The notes beneath the pieces are model-generated. The model saw only the letters and a program-made list of their open reading frames with translations, was not told where the DNA came from and searched no databases. This document shows, piece after piece, positions 10,085 to 20,939 of a stretch of 64,000 nucleotides of DNA. Source of the DNA: Pseudevernia furfuracea (taxonomy: Eukaryota > Ascomycota > Lecanoromycetes > Lecanorales > Parmeliaceae); contig JAIUPT010000013.1 in NCBI GenBank assembly GCA_022315425.1, positions 1,116,001-1,180,000 of the forward strand. The letters run 5' to 3'. The first letter of the stretch is position 1. Every line of letters begins with the position of its first letter. Both the position numbers and the translations under genes were made by a program.

Positions 10085-12094
10085 TTGGATGGTTTTATGA
10101 GCACGTTTGCGTGGGAGTGGAGGTATTGGGTGGAAGGTGACGGAAGTAAGTGAGCTGATTAAGGCTTATAAGTTCAACGGTGAGCAACGGTCAAAGTCAG
10201 GATATATGTACTCGGTGGATCAGAAAGTAAGATAAACGGTAGTGATAGAATAGATGCGAGTGAGGGTGAGGGTGAGAGGGAGAGGGAGAGGGAGAGGGAG
10301 AGGGAGAGGGAGAGGGAGGGATAGAATATGTGAAGAAAAGAAGAAAAGAAGAGATATGGGGACTTTATAATATTTAATGCATTATTTAGAAGAAACGGAA
10401 TAGTGGAAGTGGGATTGATTGTTTCGACTCACCTACCCACTCACTAGTACTACCTTACCCAGCTGTGGATTGAAGAGGGGCAAAAAAGCGGCACCTGCGG
10501 GCCGTCCCGTGTCATAACGAGGCTGCAGTACTTATCCGAATCTGGATCAATCTGGAAATACCCGAAGCATGGGGGTGCGGATCGGAAAATTAAAAGGTCG
10601 ACAATCTACTTTACTTAGAACTTACTTTCTTTTCATCTTGGAGAGTGGGTGAGCATAAGATAGATATTTATGTGAAAGTCCGTAATTCATATAGTATAAT
10701 GACATGTCTTGATTTTGATCGCAACACCACCGCTTTGACACTGAATGCTCCATCCTCAACGCTCCAAGATGTAAGCTGCAAGCTGTAAGCTGCAAGCTCC
10801 AAGGTCCAAGCTCTCAAATTCCACTTTTCCTTTAGCTATCCTTCTATTAGTAGTTTGGTACTTTAAGCCACCTAAAAACCGTAATTGAAGATCACCATCG
10901 AATTTCTAAATCATATTCCACCTTCTCGCCGCTACTATATCATTGCCGTCATCCTCACCCAATCTCTATGCATAGGATCCGCCAATCGCTCCGTCCATGG
11001 CCCCAAAAATCAGGCGGGGCGCCGTCTAGACTCCTTTGGCTAATACTGTGAGAGGTCAGTGAAGGAGTTTTCCATCCCGAAGTGGCGTAGTCATCGAGCT
11101 CTGTCGCCACCATGTTGCCTGTATGTCCTTATCTTTTTAACTTGGGACAGCCCGTATAGATCGTTAAACCTGGCTTGTTCAGCCAGTGCAGCGCTCCAAT
11201 TGTAGGTCTGCCAGGGTCAATGTGGAGCCTCTACAACATATCTGGAGCTCTCCACTGGTGACCTCTCTTCAGCGAAGAGCCTTGAGGACATGGTTTAACG
11301 ATCCGCACTTGGGGGACACATATTTGGTGTCCGTCAAGAAGCCAATATCACCCAGAAAATCCCTCCACAAGCCCGTATTCACACCTTAGCGTGATGCAGC
11401 TCACAAAACGAAAGGCTTCTGGTAGATTTTGGCGACGTTGTCCGCACCGCCGTTCTCAAGATGACGGTTCTCCGAGCTCTTGCTAGAAGTAAATTCTCGA
11501 TCGTGATCACAGAAGGAACCTACCGCCCTAGTCATACTGCCACCGTGTCTTTTCGAATTTTGCAAGTGGGGAAATAGGCTGAAGCATAATATGAGAAAGA
11601 TTTGAATCTTCGGAACTCCGCTAAACTAGTTTGATTTGCGAAAGTGGACTTGTGGTGGCGGGGAGAAAACCTATCGAGCGATAAGCATTGAAGGATTGGA
11701 GAAGCAGCAGTAACACTTGCGGTAGTCCAGTCTCATCATCAACCACCCCCCTAAACCATCTTTCCAGCCCTTCGTTGTTTGCAATATCCCTGCTCAATGT
11801 CCTCGCATAAAGATCCTGGCCTCAGGCAAAAGCCGTCATGCAACCTGGGTCTCGTCGGGAACGACAAGCAAGTAAAGAAGCGCGTGCTGGGAGAGGTAAT
11901 ATGATCAAAGCTTGCTACTGCTCTACATCAGATGATGAGACTGTCTCCAAACCCCAAGGTTGAGAGTCAAATCCAGTAACCAGCTTGAAATTCAATGCAC
12001 TTTCATCATGCGTGTAAGGCTGAAGATCGTAGGGCTGGATTAGATAATCGACAACCCCGAAATTTCAAGCACTGCATCAACATGGACCTGAGCA
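10085..12094. other. 2-kb divergent intergenic region
   Basis: This holds the probable promoters of the copper-fist gene (leftwards) and the Sam35 gene (rightwards). At 10768-10806 there are short repeats of AAGCTG/CAAGCT type. The open frame at 11186-11389 has no recognisable features. No RNA gene could be identified. Confidence 0.5.
10272..10320. repeat. (GAGAGG)n / GGGAGA purine microsatellite
   Basis: About eight tandem AGAGGG units lie roughly 190-240 bases upstream of the copper-fist gene's start codon, within its probable promoter. Reading from the gene, this is a CT-rich tract of the kind often seen in fungal promoters. Confidence 0.85.
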
Positions 12095-13235
12095 ATGCCA
12101 CAAGATGCCGACGCGACGTCTGAAGAGCGGCCGAAACCAAACCGACCCCAAAAGCAGGCTGGAGAGACTTCGCCACAGTGGTTTACTACACCGCAACCAA
12201 TAAGGCGTCTCTTCGATAAATTCCCTTTACGGACATATCCTGTCAATGAGCTCCCGCAGCGGTCACTACAAAACCGCGACAGACACACCCTCTGGATATT
12301 TACGACGAATGAAGGTGCCCAGCTTGGAGCACCATCTTTCAACCCTGGCTGTTTGAAATGGCAGGTGAGTCGGCAGGAAATCTGGCGCCTGGGTGACGGT
12401 ATGTAACTATACTGACGGAGACTTGCCAGGCCTATATGAGATTCAAGGGCATTGATTTCGTCACGATATCCTCGAACAATCATGCTTCACCAACTGGAGC
12501 TCTTCCCTTCCTCCTACCTGCGTCAAGCTCCACGAATCCCAGAGAAGCTGTTCTCCCAATCCCTTCGACCCGCATCGACCGCTGGATACGCGAGAAAAAG
12601 ATAAGTAAGAGAATGACGGTCAAGTCTTCAGAAGGAGCATGGGAAGAGAGGAATCAGCATACAGAGGGTCCTGCTTCTACTCAACAGGAATCCACTCCCA
12701 AAGAGTCTTTAGATATACGCTACGAAGCTTATATGTCCCTCCTCAACTACCGGATCCGCAATGCCTACGTAGGTCTCCTCCCTCCCTACTCAATCAATGA
12801 TTAATTAATATTCTTGTGCTTTAGCTCTGTTCGCTTTACCTTTCTCCCCCAAACTTCGCATCCATCGTCCTTCCCCTCTATATCAACCCCAATACTTCAA
12901 ACACCCTTGCCCGACTCGCGCTTTCCCATCAATTACGCGCCGCAGCCGAAACTGAGCTTCTCAAGCAATCACCAATGCTCGATGTAGAAGCGCTATACCG
13001 GCATTGCGACAAAGCTTTCGAAGCACTCTCGGAGCTATTAGGAAACGACGAATTTTTCTTTGGCGAGGGAACGCCTGGGTTGTTCGATGCGAGTGTCTTT
13101 GCTTACACACATATATTTCTCGATGAGAATCTGATCTGGAAGCACACAAGACTGAGAGAGGAGTTGGAGCAATATAGTAACCTGGTGGAACATCAGAAAA
13201 GGATAGTGGAGAACTGGTTTGGGGACGACGCGTGA
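12095..13235 (+). CDS. SAM35: Sam35/metaxin-like subunit of the mitochondrial sorting and assembly machinery
   Basis: Exons are 12095-12364, 12430-12768 and 12825-13235 (339 residues). Both introns are phase 0 (GTGAGT...CCAG and GTAGGT...TTTAG). After a short variable leader, FDKFPLRTYPVNELPQRS, an FTTNEGAQLGAPSFNPGCLKWQ segment and NNHASPTGALPFLLP match the N-terminal thioredoxin-like part of fungal Sam35. The C-terminal GST-like part contains NDEFFFGEGTPGLFDASVFAY, typical of metaxin-family proteins. Sam35 works with Sam50 and Sam37 in the outer mitochondrial membrane, recognising the beta-signal of beta-barrel precursors. No transmembrane helix is evident, in keeping with a peripheral cytosolic-face subunit. 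The gene ends 156 bases from the end of the convergent glutathione peroxidase gene. Confidence 0.9.
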
Positions 13236-13391
13236 GGAAAATTTCAAAGTCACAGGGAGGCTCAATTGAATTATCGTACGAGCTCTTTAGCATTACCGAA
13301 AATCGTGAAGCCCTCATGTCAGACTGAAGAGACCAGAGCGAAAAGCGCCTGCTATTGAATATTTCCTGCTTATGAACCGAATTACCAGACC

Positions 13392-14222
13392 TCATAGCTC
13401 GGATTTCGTGCCCTCCTTCAACGCCTCCAGTATCGGTCCCTCCAAGCTCTCCGGCTTCGTAGTACTCGCCCAACGGCCCTTGACTTGCTACACAACGTCA
13501 GCGACCACGCATGCGTGGAAAAAAGCCGGCCGAACATACCCCATCCCTGCCCACCAAGAACTTCTCGAAATTCCACTTGATCCTCTTGAGGCCCAGCAGG
13601 CCCGGGATCTGCGCCTTCATCCACTCGTACACGGGCTCGGCCTGGTCGCCGTTGACGTCCGTCTTGCCCAGCACCGGGAACGACACCCCGTAGTTGCTCA
13701 GGCAGAAGCTCTGGATGGTGTCGTTGTCGCCGGGGTCCTGCTGCATGAACTGGTTGCAGGGGAAGCCCAGGATGACGAAGCCGTCCGGGTGCTCGGCCTT
13801 GATCTTCTTGTAGAGCTTCTCGAGACCTTCAAACTGAGGCGTGAAGCCGCATTTGGAGGCGGTGTTGACGATCAGGACGACTTTGTTCTTGAGGCTGGAG
13901 AGGGGATAGGGTTGGCCTTTCTCTGTTGGAGGGGAGGGGTGTCAGCACGGCCGGGTACGATACGGAGTCCTGGGAGGGGGGGAGGGGGGGGGGGGGGGTG
14001 GGCATTTCATGGGGCTGTGGAGGGGAGGGAGAAGGTTGAGGATACATGTGACGTACTATCAAGAGGCTTGAAATCGTAGAAACTGGTAGCGGATGCCATG
14101 TTGTAGCTCCTGGTACGAACTGTGTATGTACCCGAGGGAAGGGTGGTTCTGAACACGTTGGTGAAGGTGGGGTATACGTTCACTCTTGTGCTTGCTTGGA
14201 GTAGAATCCTGGGTTGCATCAA
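13392..14222 (-). CDS. Glutathione peroxidase-like thiol peroxidase (Gpx3/Hyr1 family)
   Basis: Exons are 14222-14057, 13922-13540 and 13487-13392. Intron 1 (13923-14056) contains a long G-rich tract and intron 2 is 13488-13539. The product keeps PLDKKGQPYPLSSL, VLIVNTASKCGFTPQ with the peroxidatic Cys (not selenocysteine), ILGFPCNQF with the resolving Cys, and KWNFEKFLVGRDG followed by RWASTTKPESLE. Two in-frame starts are possible. From 14099 the protein is 173 residues, the usual cytosolic length. From 14222 it gains 41 residues rich in Arg, Ser and Thr without acidic residues, like a mitochondrial presequence. Family members reduce hydroperoxides with thioredoxin and act as redox sensors (for Yap1 in yeast). 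Which start is used cannot be told from sequence. Confidence 0.9.
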
Positions 14223-14858
14223 AGAATGAGTTGTTTATGTAGTATGTAGTAAGACGGAATGGCGTAGTTGTTCGATAATGTACATACTTCACGGTAGCTC
14301 CATGCGGGCATATATCCGCGATCCGAGGTAATAATATGTGCATGTGCGGGATCGTTGGCGCCGAGGTTCCTGTTGTGCATCCGACCCCAGTCGTACCAAC
14401 GACATATCTTACTTTTTCTTATCGACTCACAAAGTTGCTCGATGTTGCATCCTCCGGAAGGAATCCAATCCAAGGAGATCTACTAACTACTCTGTCGCAG
14501 CGTATGTCAGCTTGGCGCCTGGGCGTGACAATAGATCCTAAAAAAACCGCTAAGACGCCAGCAACGCCCCATCCCAGTGGTCGCTCTGCCATCAGTGTTT
14601 CACGACTCCCTACGTGGACTATGCAACATGGCTGTGCGGCCGACTAGATGTTTTCTACGATATACATTGTTGCTAACCAGCAACTGCCGTGGCTAAATAG
14701 GTTTAAATCCTACATAAATAACATCAACCTTGGATTCAAGCTACAACACTGGCCGATGCTGCTAACCCCCAGCCTCAGTTGCTATAGTATGTCTATCGCC
14801 TTCCGCCGGTCCTGTTCTCTCTCCATTGCAAAAGATTTAGACCACGAGCGCGGGAAAA
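14223..14858. other. Intergenic stretch, no supported gene
   Basis: Short frames on both strands lack motifs. The left part is the peroxidase promoter and the right part leads to the membrane-protein gene at 14859. Confidence 0.5.
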
Positions 14859-15581
14859 ATGAGTCTCGAGGTTGACAACCGATGAAACGAATTACCAATC
14901 CTATACCGAAAGCAGGATGACAAAGAGGTTTTCAATGGCTATAATGCATACGAAATCCAAACCGCTCCACCGCTGGAGGCACAGGACGGCTTGGTTCGTC
15001 GTCTCCGCAGGACCATACGCGGTTTGACAATCGGACTGGTGCTGGCGCTTGTGACGGCTGGTGTAGCCGGCTCTCTCGCAGCCAAGAGAAATCATAACCC
15101 AGTAAATTCGGAGTAAGAGATCCTTCCTCCTCCAGCGTCGAGAAGAAGGACCAAAATTGACCGCGTTGCCAGACCTTTGGACCAGTCACCGTCCAACACT
15201 TCCTGCACGCCAACCACCAATACCACCAGCTCCAACACTTCCTCCATCTTTACCCCAACCAGCAACTGCACCAGCATGACCTCGCCCTTCGGTGCCGCCA
15301 AAGACGACGTCGCGTTCGAGCTCTACTGCGGCTATGATCTGCCAACAGGCGACGGCAACGACTTGCTCGGCGTCTGGGTATACAGGTTCGCAGACTGCAT
15401 CAACGCGTGCGAGAGCTTCCATAATCCGGCCAGAGACCACACGAATGCGACCTGTTCCGGAGTCAGCTATCATCTGGACGACTTGAACGTGGGGATGGGG
15501 AATTTTTGGCTCAAGGCTTTTCAGAACATCAGCAAGGTTGCGAATGTCAATGTCAGCAGTGCTGTCATCACAATGAATTGA
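14859..15581 (+). CDS. Single-pass membrane protein with extracellular Cys-rich domain; possibly a broken gene
   Basis: The best frame starts ATG AGT CTC at 14859 and encodes a short cytoplasmic tail, a basic stretch (LVRRLRRTIRG), a transmembrane helix (LTIGLVLALVTAGVAGSLAA) and, after an intron at 15113-15172 (GTAAGA...TTGACC...CCAG), a Thr/Ser/Asn-rich stalk. A C-terminal domain follows with FELYCGYDLPTGDGNDLLGV, YRFADCINACESF and CSGVSYHL. This arrangement matches a large fungal family of type II membrane proteins with an apple/PAN-like lectin fold. The problem is an in-frame TGA at 14883-14885, eight codons after the ATG. A 45-base intron (14871-14915, GTTGAC...GCAG) would remove it while keeping frame, but the donor is weak. 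The alternatives are an unseen upstream exon or a pseudogene. Confidence 0.6.
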
Positions 15582-16175
15582 AAAGGAGAGGCGTGGGAGG
15601 ATTCGTGCTCTTTTTTCCTTGGCTTTTTTGCTTTTCTATGCTTGCATAAGCAGTCGCGGCCGTTTTATGTTTCATTCTGCTCATGGTTGTGCGCGTAGTG
15701 AGGGACGAGACCTGTTTTGTCTGTTCGAACGATACCCTGAGAAAACAAATACCTCGAGGAGATACCCGCGAAAACATTGAGGTGGCGCTGATTCAAGAAA
15801 GGTATCGAGCGGGCTCAAACCCGGTCACATAGCGCCGTCGCTGGTGTACTTCTAAACAATTCAAGTAGGAGGTATTTCCTGATGTTTCTACTTTCTGAGT
15901 CTTCTCTTGTCAGCCGCCTGATTTAATGCGTCTTGTTTTCCTCGCGTGATATACATGTCTCAGGAGGCAGTAACTTTAGGCGACTAGGGAGGGCATCAAG
16001 GGTCTGTGTCCGTGCATTACCAGTATTCTTTTTTTTTGCTACTTTGGAGCCCATTAATCTCACTCATCGCCCGTTCTATTAAAGCATTCTAGCACTCCTA
16101 CCAGCTCGGCGGCTCCGGGTATACGACTATCCAGGATCTCCAGAGTCGCCAGAATGCCGACATGGGAATTGAACA
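15582..16175. other. Intergenic stretch with a small inverted repeat
   Basis: This lies between the 3' end of the membrane-protein gene and the 3' end of the GGPPS gene, so it should hold two polyadenylation regions. At 15784-15836 the arms GGCGCT and AGCGCC enclose a smaller CGGG...CCCG hairpin. No coding frame is convincing. Confidence 0.4.
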
Positions 16176-17369
16176 TCAAATGGCCATCTTGTCCAAGAAT
16201 ATCCTTACGCCGGCCCCCTGTCCCGTACCGCCGTCAATCTCCTCGACCATCGCTAAAGCCTTCTCCTTCAAATCCCTCAATATGACCTTGCAGTACTCGA
16301 AACTCCCGGTACTCTCCATGTATTTGACAGCATATTTTTTGACTTCATCGTCCGTGGTTTTCTGCTTCAATATGTTGATCAATTGCCGGTTCTGCGGGTT
16401 GGAGCGTATGCTATGGATGATCGGGAAGGAGAATTTCCCTTCTGTGAGATCTTCGCACAGGCCTTTGTTCTCAGTATATTCGCTGCTGGAGAGATTCATG
16501 TAGTCGTCCCGGATTTGGAAGAGCAGGCCTATCGTGTTGACCAAGGGTACGAAATGCCTACAAACATTGTAAGCGAGAGCATGCTTAATGTACAGGAAGG
16601 CAACACACTTCTCATTGCTGCTTTCCGCCTGCATCAGCTGTACCGCCAACCTGAAGAGCCCACCAGTCTTGTTTCCCACCATCTCTAGGTAGTCGTCTTC
16701 ACTAGGACATGTCAAAGTATCCCGCCAGAAGAGATCCATCCCTTGTCCGCGATGTAGATTGCATAGTTCTCCTGAGAATATCTTGATGGCCTTCGGATTG
16801 TCAAGCTTGAGCAGCTCTTGCATCGCAGCAAAGTAAACATAGTTTGCAGAATTGATCGTCTGAGCCGTTCCAAAGATGCTGTGTGCGACGGGCAAACCGC
16901 GTCGTAGAGTGGAAGAGTCTTCAACATCATCTATGAGTAGCGACGCAGTATGCAGCATTCCCACCACATTCGTAATGACAGCAAGACTCTCGGGCGGGAC
17001 CTTCAACCACGCATTGAATGCCTCAATAAGTTGCTTCCGTATATCTTTTCCGGGGGCGTTGAACAGATACTCGTATGGTCCCATCACAATCCTTTCCTTT
17101 TCTTGCGACCAAGTTGTGCCGTTAACGTGCTTCGCGATATTTTCGGCCGAGCTGTTGGGGTCCGGCAGAGTCCAGGATGGTGTGCCCGACGCCTTTTTGC
17201 TGTGAGACAACCAGCTGCCTTCCGCGACTGGTTTGAGGATTGGTTGCGCAGGATTGACAATGACAGGACCGCTTCCGAGACCCGTGGAGCTTTTGCGGGG
17301 AGGTATGGAATTGGGCGATCTGAAGGCGTCGGACACCATTTTCGCAGTGATCCTGTCCCTTCGGTGCAA
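16176..17369 (-). CDS. Geranylgeranyl diphosphate synthase
   Basis: This trans-prenyltransferase extends allylic diphosphates with isopentenyl diphosphate to C20 GGPP. It shows LLIDDVEDSSTLRRG (first Asp-rich motif with the DDxxD-like spacing and the RRG that follows), HRGQGMDLFWRD, GGLFRLAVQLMQAES and LLFQIRDDYMNLSS (second Asp-rich motif). The unspliced frame is 397 residues. A 51-base stop-free intron (16608-16558, GTGTGT...TTGTAG) probably interrupts it, because removing it joins a split Lys codon and gives NEKHFVPLVNTIG, the family's usual sequence, for 380 residues. The ATG at 17369 gives MHRRDR and a second ATG at 17339 gives MVSDAF; the N-terminal 80 residues are variable. It is divergent from cdc14 (385 bases). 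No prenyltransferase cluster genes sit beside it, so a housekeeping role is as likely as a secondary one. Confidence 0.93.
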   Translation of the reverse strand: MHRRDRITAKMVSDAFRSPNSIPPRKSSTGLGSGPVIVNPAQPILKPVAEGSWLSHSKKASGTPSWTLPDPNSSAENIAKHVNGTTWSQEKERIVMGPYEYLFNAPGKDIRKQLIEAFNAWLKVPPESLAVITNVVGMLHTASLLIDDVEDSSTLRRGLPVAHSIFGTAQTINSANYVYFAAMQELLKLDNPKAIKIFSGELCNLHRGQGMDLFWRDTLTCPSEDDYLEMVGNKTGGLFRLAVQLMQAESSNEKCVAFLYIKHALAYNVCRHFVPLVNTIGLLFQIRDDYMNLSSSEYTENKGLCEDLTEGKFSFPIIHSIRSNPQNRQLINILKQKTTDDEVKKYAVKYMESTGSFEYCKVILRDLKEKALAMVEEIDGGTGQGAGVRIFLDKMAI

Positions 17370-17753
17370 GGTTTACGCGTTTTGGGAAGACCTGTAGCCA
17401 GCTTGTGTTCGTGGATTTGGAAATAAAGTATGGCCCTTTCATGACGGATTCGCTGCCTGGAGCCGACGGCGGATGATCAAATGCCCGGTGGAGGGGGCTC
17501 CATTGTGGTGATTGCACTGCTCTCATCCAACCGAATCATAGAGATACATCAGCATGTAGTCTCCTGCTGAGTATGTCGACCTGCAGAGCTTCCAATAAGC
17601 AGGGCGGCTCGGCGAATGAAACCTGCCCGCCCTTGCAGGAGGACGTTTGATGCCCCGCCAACGCTGTGTTTACGAGTTGCCGAAAAGTGTACCTAATTGC
17701 CTAGGAACGCTTCAAAAATTACATCAACTCACAACAAAACAATCAAACCGAAG

Positions 17754-18632
17754 ATGGAGTCTCTATTGTCGCTATCCTTCGATTACCTATCCTCCTATGA
17801 TGGCGTCAAAATAAGAAAAGGTCTCCGCCAACTCGAAGGTCTCCTCGCCCAAATCTGCCTCTCAAGAACCCCTATAGACCGCCGAAGCTCGGTAGTATCC
17901 AACGGAGAGTCAAAGCAGACTACAAAAAACCTATCATCGTTAAAAGACGATCCCGCATTCCGCGAGTTTTTCAAGCTACAAGAAGGCTTTGAGTGGAACG
18001 GTACTCGTGCCGGCCCTCCTCTCCTCATCTAGAGCGATGCTAATTATGCTATAGTTGCAATCAGACTGATAGCATGCCTGGAGCGCCTTCTTTCCAAGGC
18101 TTCGAATGGTCAGAACGACCTCCTCATCGTCTCAACTCTGGAGCTTCTCCAAGGCACCCTCCTCATTCACCCTCCCTCCCGCTCCCTCTTCGCCCGTGAA
18201 ATCTACATGAACCTGCTGCTCGACCTTCTCGACCCAACATGTTGTCCGGCGATACAATCTTCCACACTTCTCACGCTCGTCACAGCATTGTTGGCTACCC
18301 CAGCGAACACGAGAACATTCGAGACGCTTGATGGGTTATTGACGGTCACGAGTTTATTCAAGAGTAGGGGGACTAGTAGGGAGGTGAAGATGAAGGTCGT
18401 GGAGTTCCTATACTTTTACTTGATGCCTGAGACACCGGTTTCGAATGGTGCTGGGGGTGGACTGCACAGGAGTCCGAGCAAGAGATTGGGTAGTGGAGAG
18501 GGAGGGGGGAGGCAAGCGGGGACAAAGACGACAGACGAGAAGCAAGGTTTGCTAGGGAGGCATTTGAGTAACGTGGAGGATTTGGTGGAGGATCTAAGGG
18601 AGAGTATGCCGTTTGGAGCGTGCTTAGTATAA
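17754..18632 (+). CDS. cdc14: Cdc14-type SIN component (S. pombe Cdc14, not the phosphatase)
   Basis: Exons are 17754-18000 and 18055-18632 (274 residues). The intron is GTACTC...TGCTAATTATGCTATAG, with a consensus branch site. The start is at MESLLSLSFDYLSSYDG; an in-frame upstream ATG at 17697 is less likely. The N-terminus continues IRKGLRQLEGLLAQICLS, then DPAFREFFKLQEGFEWN joins VAIRLIACLERLLSKA across the intron. These are the conserved helical repeats of the fungal cell division control protein 14 family. In fission yeast this protein binds the Sid1 kinase in the septation initiation network that triggers cytokinesis, and in hyphal fungi the network controls septum formation. The Ser/Gly-rich region near residues 215-250 looks disordered. 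Confidence 0.92.
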
Positions 18633-20939
18633 AGGTTTGTAAGAAATTTAGAATGCTATTCGAAAAAGACACTGTGGAGCGCATTCAGGGAGCATATCAT
18701 TGTTGAGGAGTTCGATAGCGCTGTTTGTTCTCCACAGGCTTTGTTGAGGAATTTCTGGCGCCACGTCATCTTACCAGCAGGCTAGCAGGCTAGCATGCAT
18801 GCTCTGCTATGGCGCAGATAAAGAAAAACAAAACATGTTCTTCATTGCAGATCGTTCAAATGCGTATCTTGCACCGGAAGCTGGTCGATGGTGTGTGTTT
18901 GGAATGTCGTCCGAAGCTCACAAGCGAAATTCGGATCTACAAAAAGACCGAGTTTCCATGATTCCTTCTGTAAGGAAATATACTAAAGTCATGTCCTATG
19001 GAAAGCGAGCAACTCGAGAAAGAAAAGCAATGATCTTACTTTCGCTTTATGATTATGCCCAATGCTTCCAGGCATCGTTTTGGCTTCTAGCCCTTGCTCT
19101 GATGCTGTCTTTGGCTTCTTGCCCCGATTCATTGAGGGAAACATTAGGCTCCGAGCATAGTAATATGTCGGACTCTATGGGCCACAATCACAGTCATTAG
19201 GGCGACTGGGCTCAGTCTCCCAACATCAGCTCTCTCTGTTCACTTGGATCCACGCCAGGAACAGCTCCGGTGGTCTTGTGCCTATTGCTTGTGTCCGCAG
19301 TGTGCGTTTTATTAATTTCTTGTTGCTTTGAAGGACCAGGCGCATTCCTATTAATGCGGGATTGCCCTATTTCAGCTTCTTCTCCTGTTGATACTTCTGG
19401 CGCATGTTAAGTACCAGATACGGCAAAGTACCCGCGCCGACCGCTCAAGCATAAGCCTCCCGATTCCCCTGCGTATTTCAATCTAGGTACTTAGTTTCGG
19501 CAATGCCTTGGACTTAGTCACATCCGCTGAATTCGCCCAAGCGGATCTAATGTGGCCCTCTGTTGAGGTGTGACCCAGTCTGTCCAACCAGCCTGTTCTC
19601 AAGAACGGTCTGAGTAGCCATACACAGAGTGAGTAGGCCTAGGTATGCTAGCTTGCGAACGTCGATTCTCCAACGGCGAGGCTGGGTCCGCTGGCTTCAG
19701 CTACTCTCTACACAAATTCCCTATTAGTCAATACGGCCCTCAACGATCCTCACATCCACTGATGGTACCCACCCATACAACAACTCAACCACACCATTTA
19801 GATGAGGATGATCTGAAGTAGCTCAAGTCGAAAACCCTGACTGTTCGGATGGATGTTCCAGAAGAATGAAGAGGAAAGCTACGCTGACACGCTGATTGGA
19901 GAGAGGAGTCAGCTCGGCAGTTTTTAGGGCTTTTGCCGCCCATCATCTGCGCCGAATTTCCATTGGGTTATACTCAATTGGTTAAGTCCACGGTTTGGAA
20001 ACGAGTGGTCTGCATGTTAGTGAGAGGAGAATAATTTGTGTCTTGCGTCAGAGATACAAGAGCGCTGAGGCTCGCACTAACCAAGCGCTAGGTTTGGCAG
20101 TGGCTTCTATGTGGAAGATGTGAGCCAGTCGATTGATCGATTGTCTGTTGCGAAAATACGACCGTCTCGGCATGTCCTGCTCCGCACGCATGCAACGGAG
20201 TAAAGGCGACTGGCTCTTTCGCTCTTTCCGAGACTCGACCAGCTAGCATGGCATAGGAATGCAATTAATAACACCGCGCAGTGACGACTGTGGTGGAAGA
20301 GTCGGTGAAAGAGCCATTGACAGTGTCGTCTCTATCGAAGGGACAGAAAGCGCTCCTCTCTGGGAAGCATGAGCCACACAGTCAGCATCTAACTTCTAAA
20401 AGTTCTAAGGTCATTTCAGCTCGCGTCTGTACGCAACGCTTTACTTGTTGTGCTATAGTCAGAGTGGCTGGTGAAGCCCCCATCATTTCATTGGCGGATT
20501 GCCAACGGAACTCGGGGAGGCTGAGGCAAAGCGAACATTTTTAGCGTCTGATTTTGTCTAAAACTCCCCAGTCCGGGACAGATAAAACATTTCGTACCTC
20601 CCGCCCATAAAGGCCTCCCATTAAAACAACCGCAGTCCAAAATAAGCACTAGAAATGTAACCTCGTCAAGCGCGGGTCTCTGATCTAATCATGCAGCTGC
20701 TGTGGCTCACCACCTGGAGGCTCCCTCGGCTCATTCACCGCAATGACTCTATACCCGGACACTAATTGGAGCAATTAGTTGTGACAAAGTACGGTAAGTT
20801 GCTTCAACTGTGGGCTTGCATAAGAGGGCCATGGCCCCATTATATCTCGCCACCTTTAGTTCGTATTGTACTCTACCTGCATGTAAAATCTTCTTTCCTT
20901 GGAACCAAGTACAAGCCTGCCGCGCTTAGCAAGCAAAGC
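18633..20939. other. 2.3-kb stretch without a supported gene
   Basis: Open frames at 18799-19200 and 20281-20544 have no signal peptide, domain or codon pattern that I can defend; the first ends in MGHNHSH but nothing else fits a metal-binding protein. At 19964-20010 there is a tRNA D-arm-like string without a matching T-arm. Confidence 0.4.

Noticed and set aside
18799..19200. Plus-strand frame of 133 codons ending in MGHNHSH
   Set aside because: No signal, domain or intron context supports it and the His-rich end is only seven residues. It is probably chance.
19964..20010. tRNA-like string with a D-arm-like ACTCAATTGGTTAAGT
   Set aside because: No TTCRA T-loop or matching acceptor stem follows within the right distance, so it is not called a tRNA.
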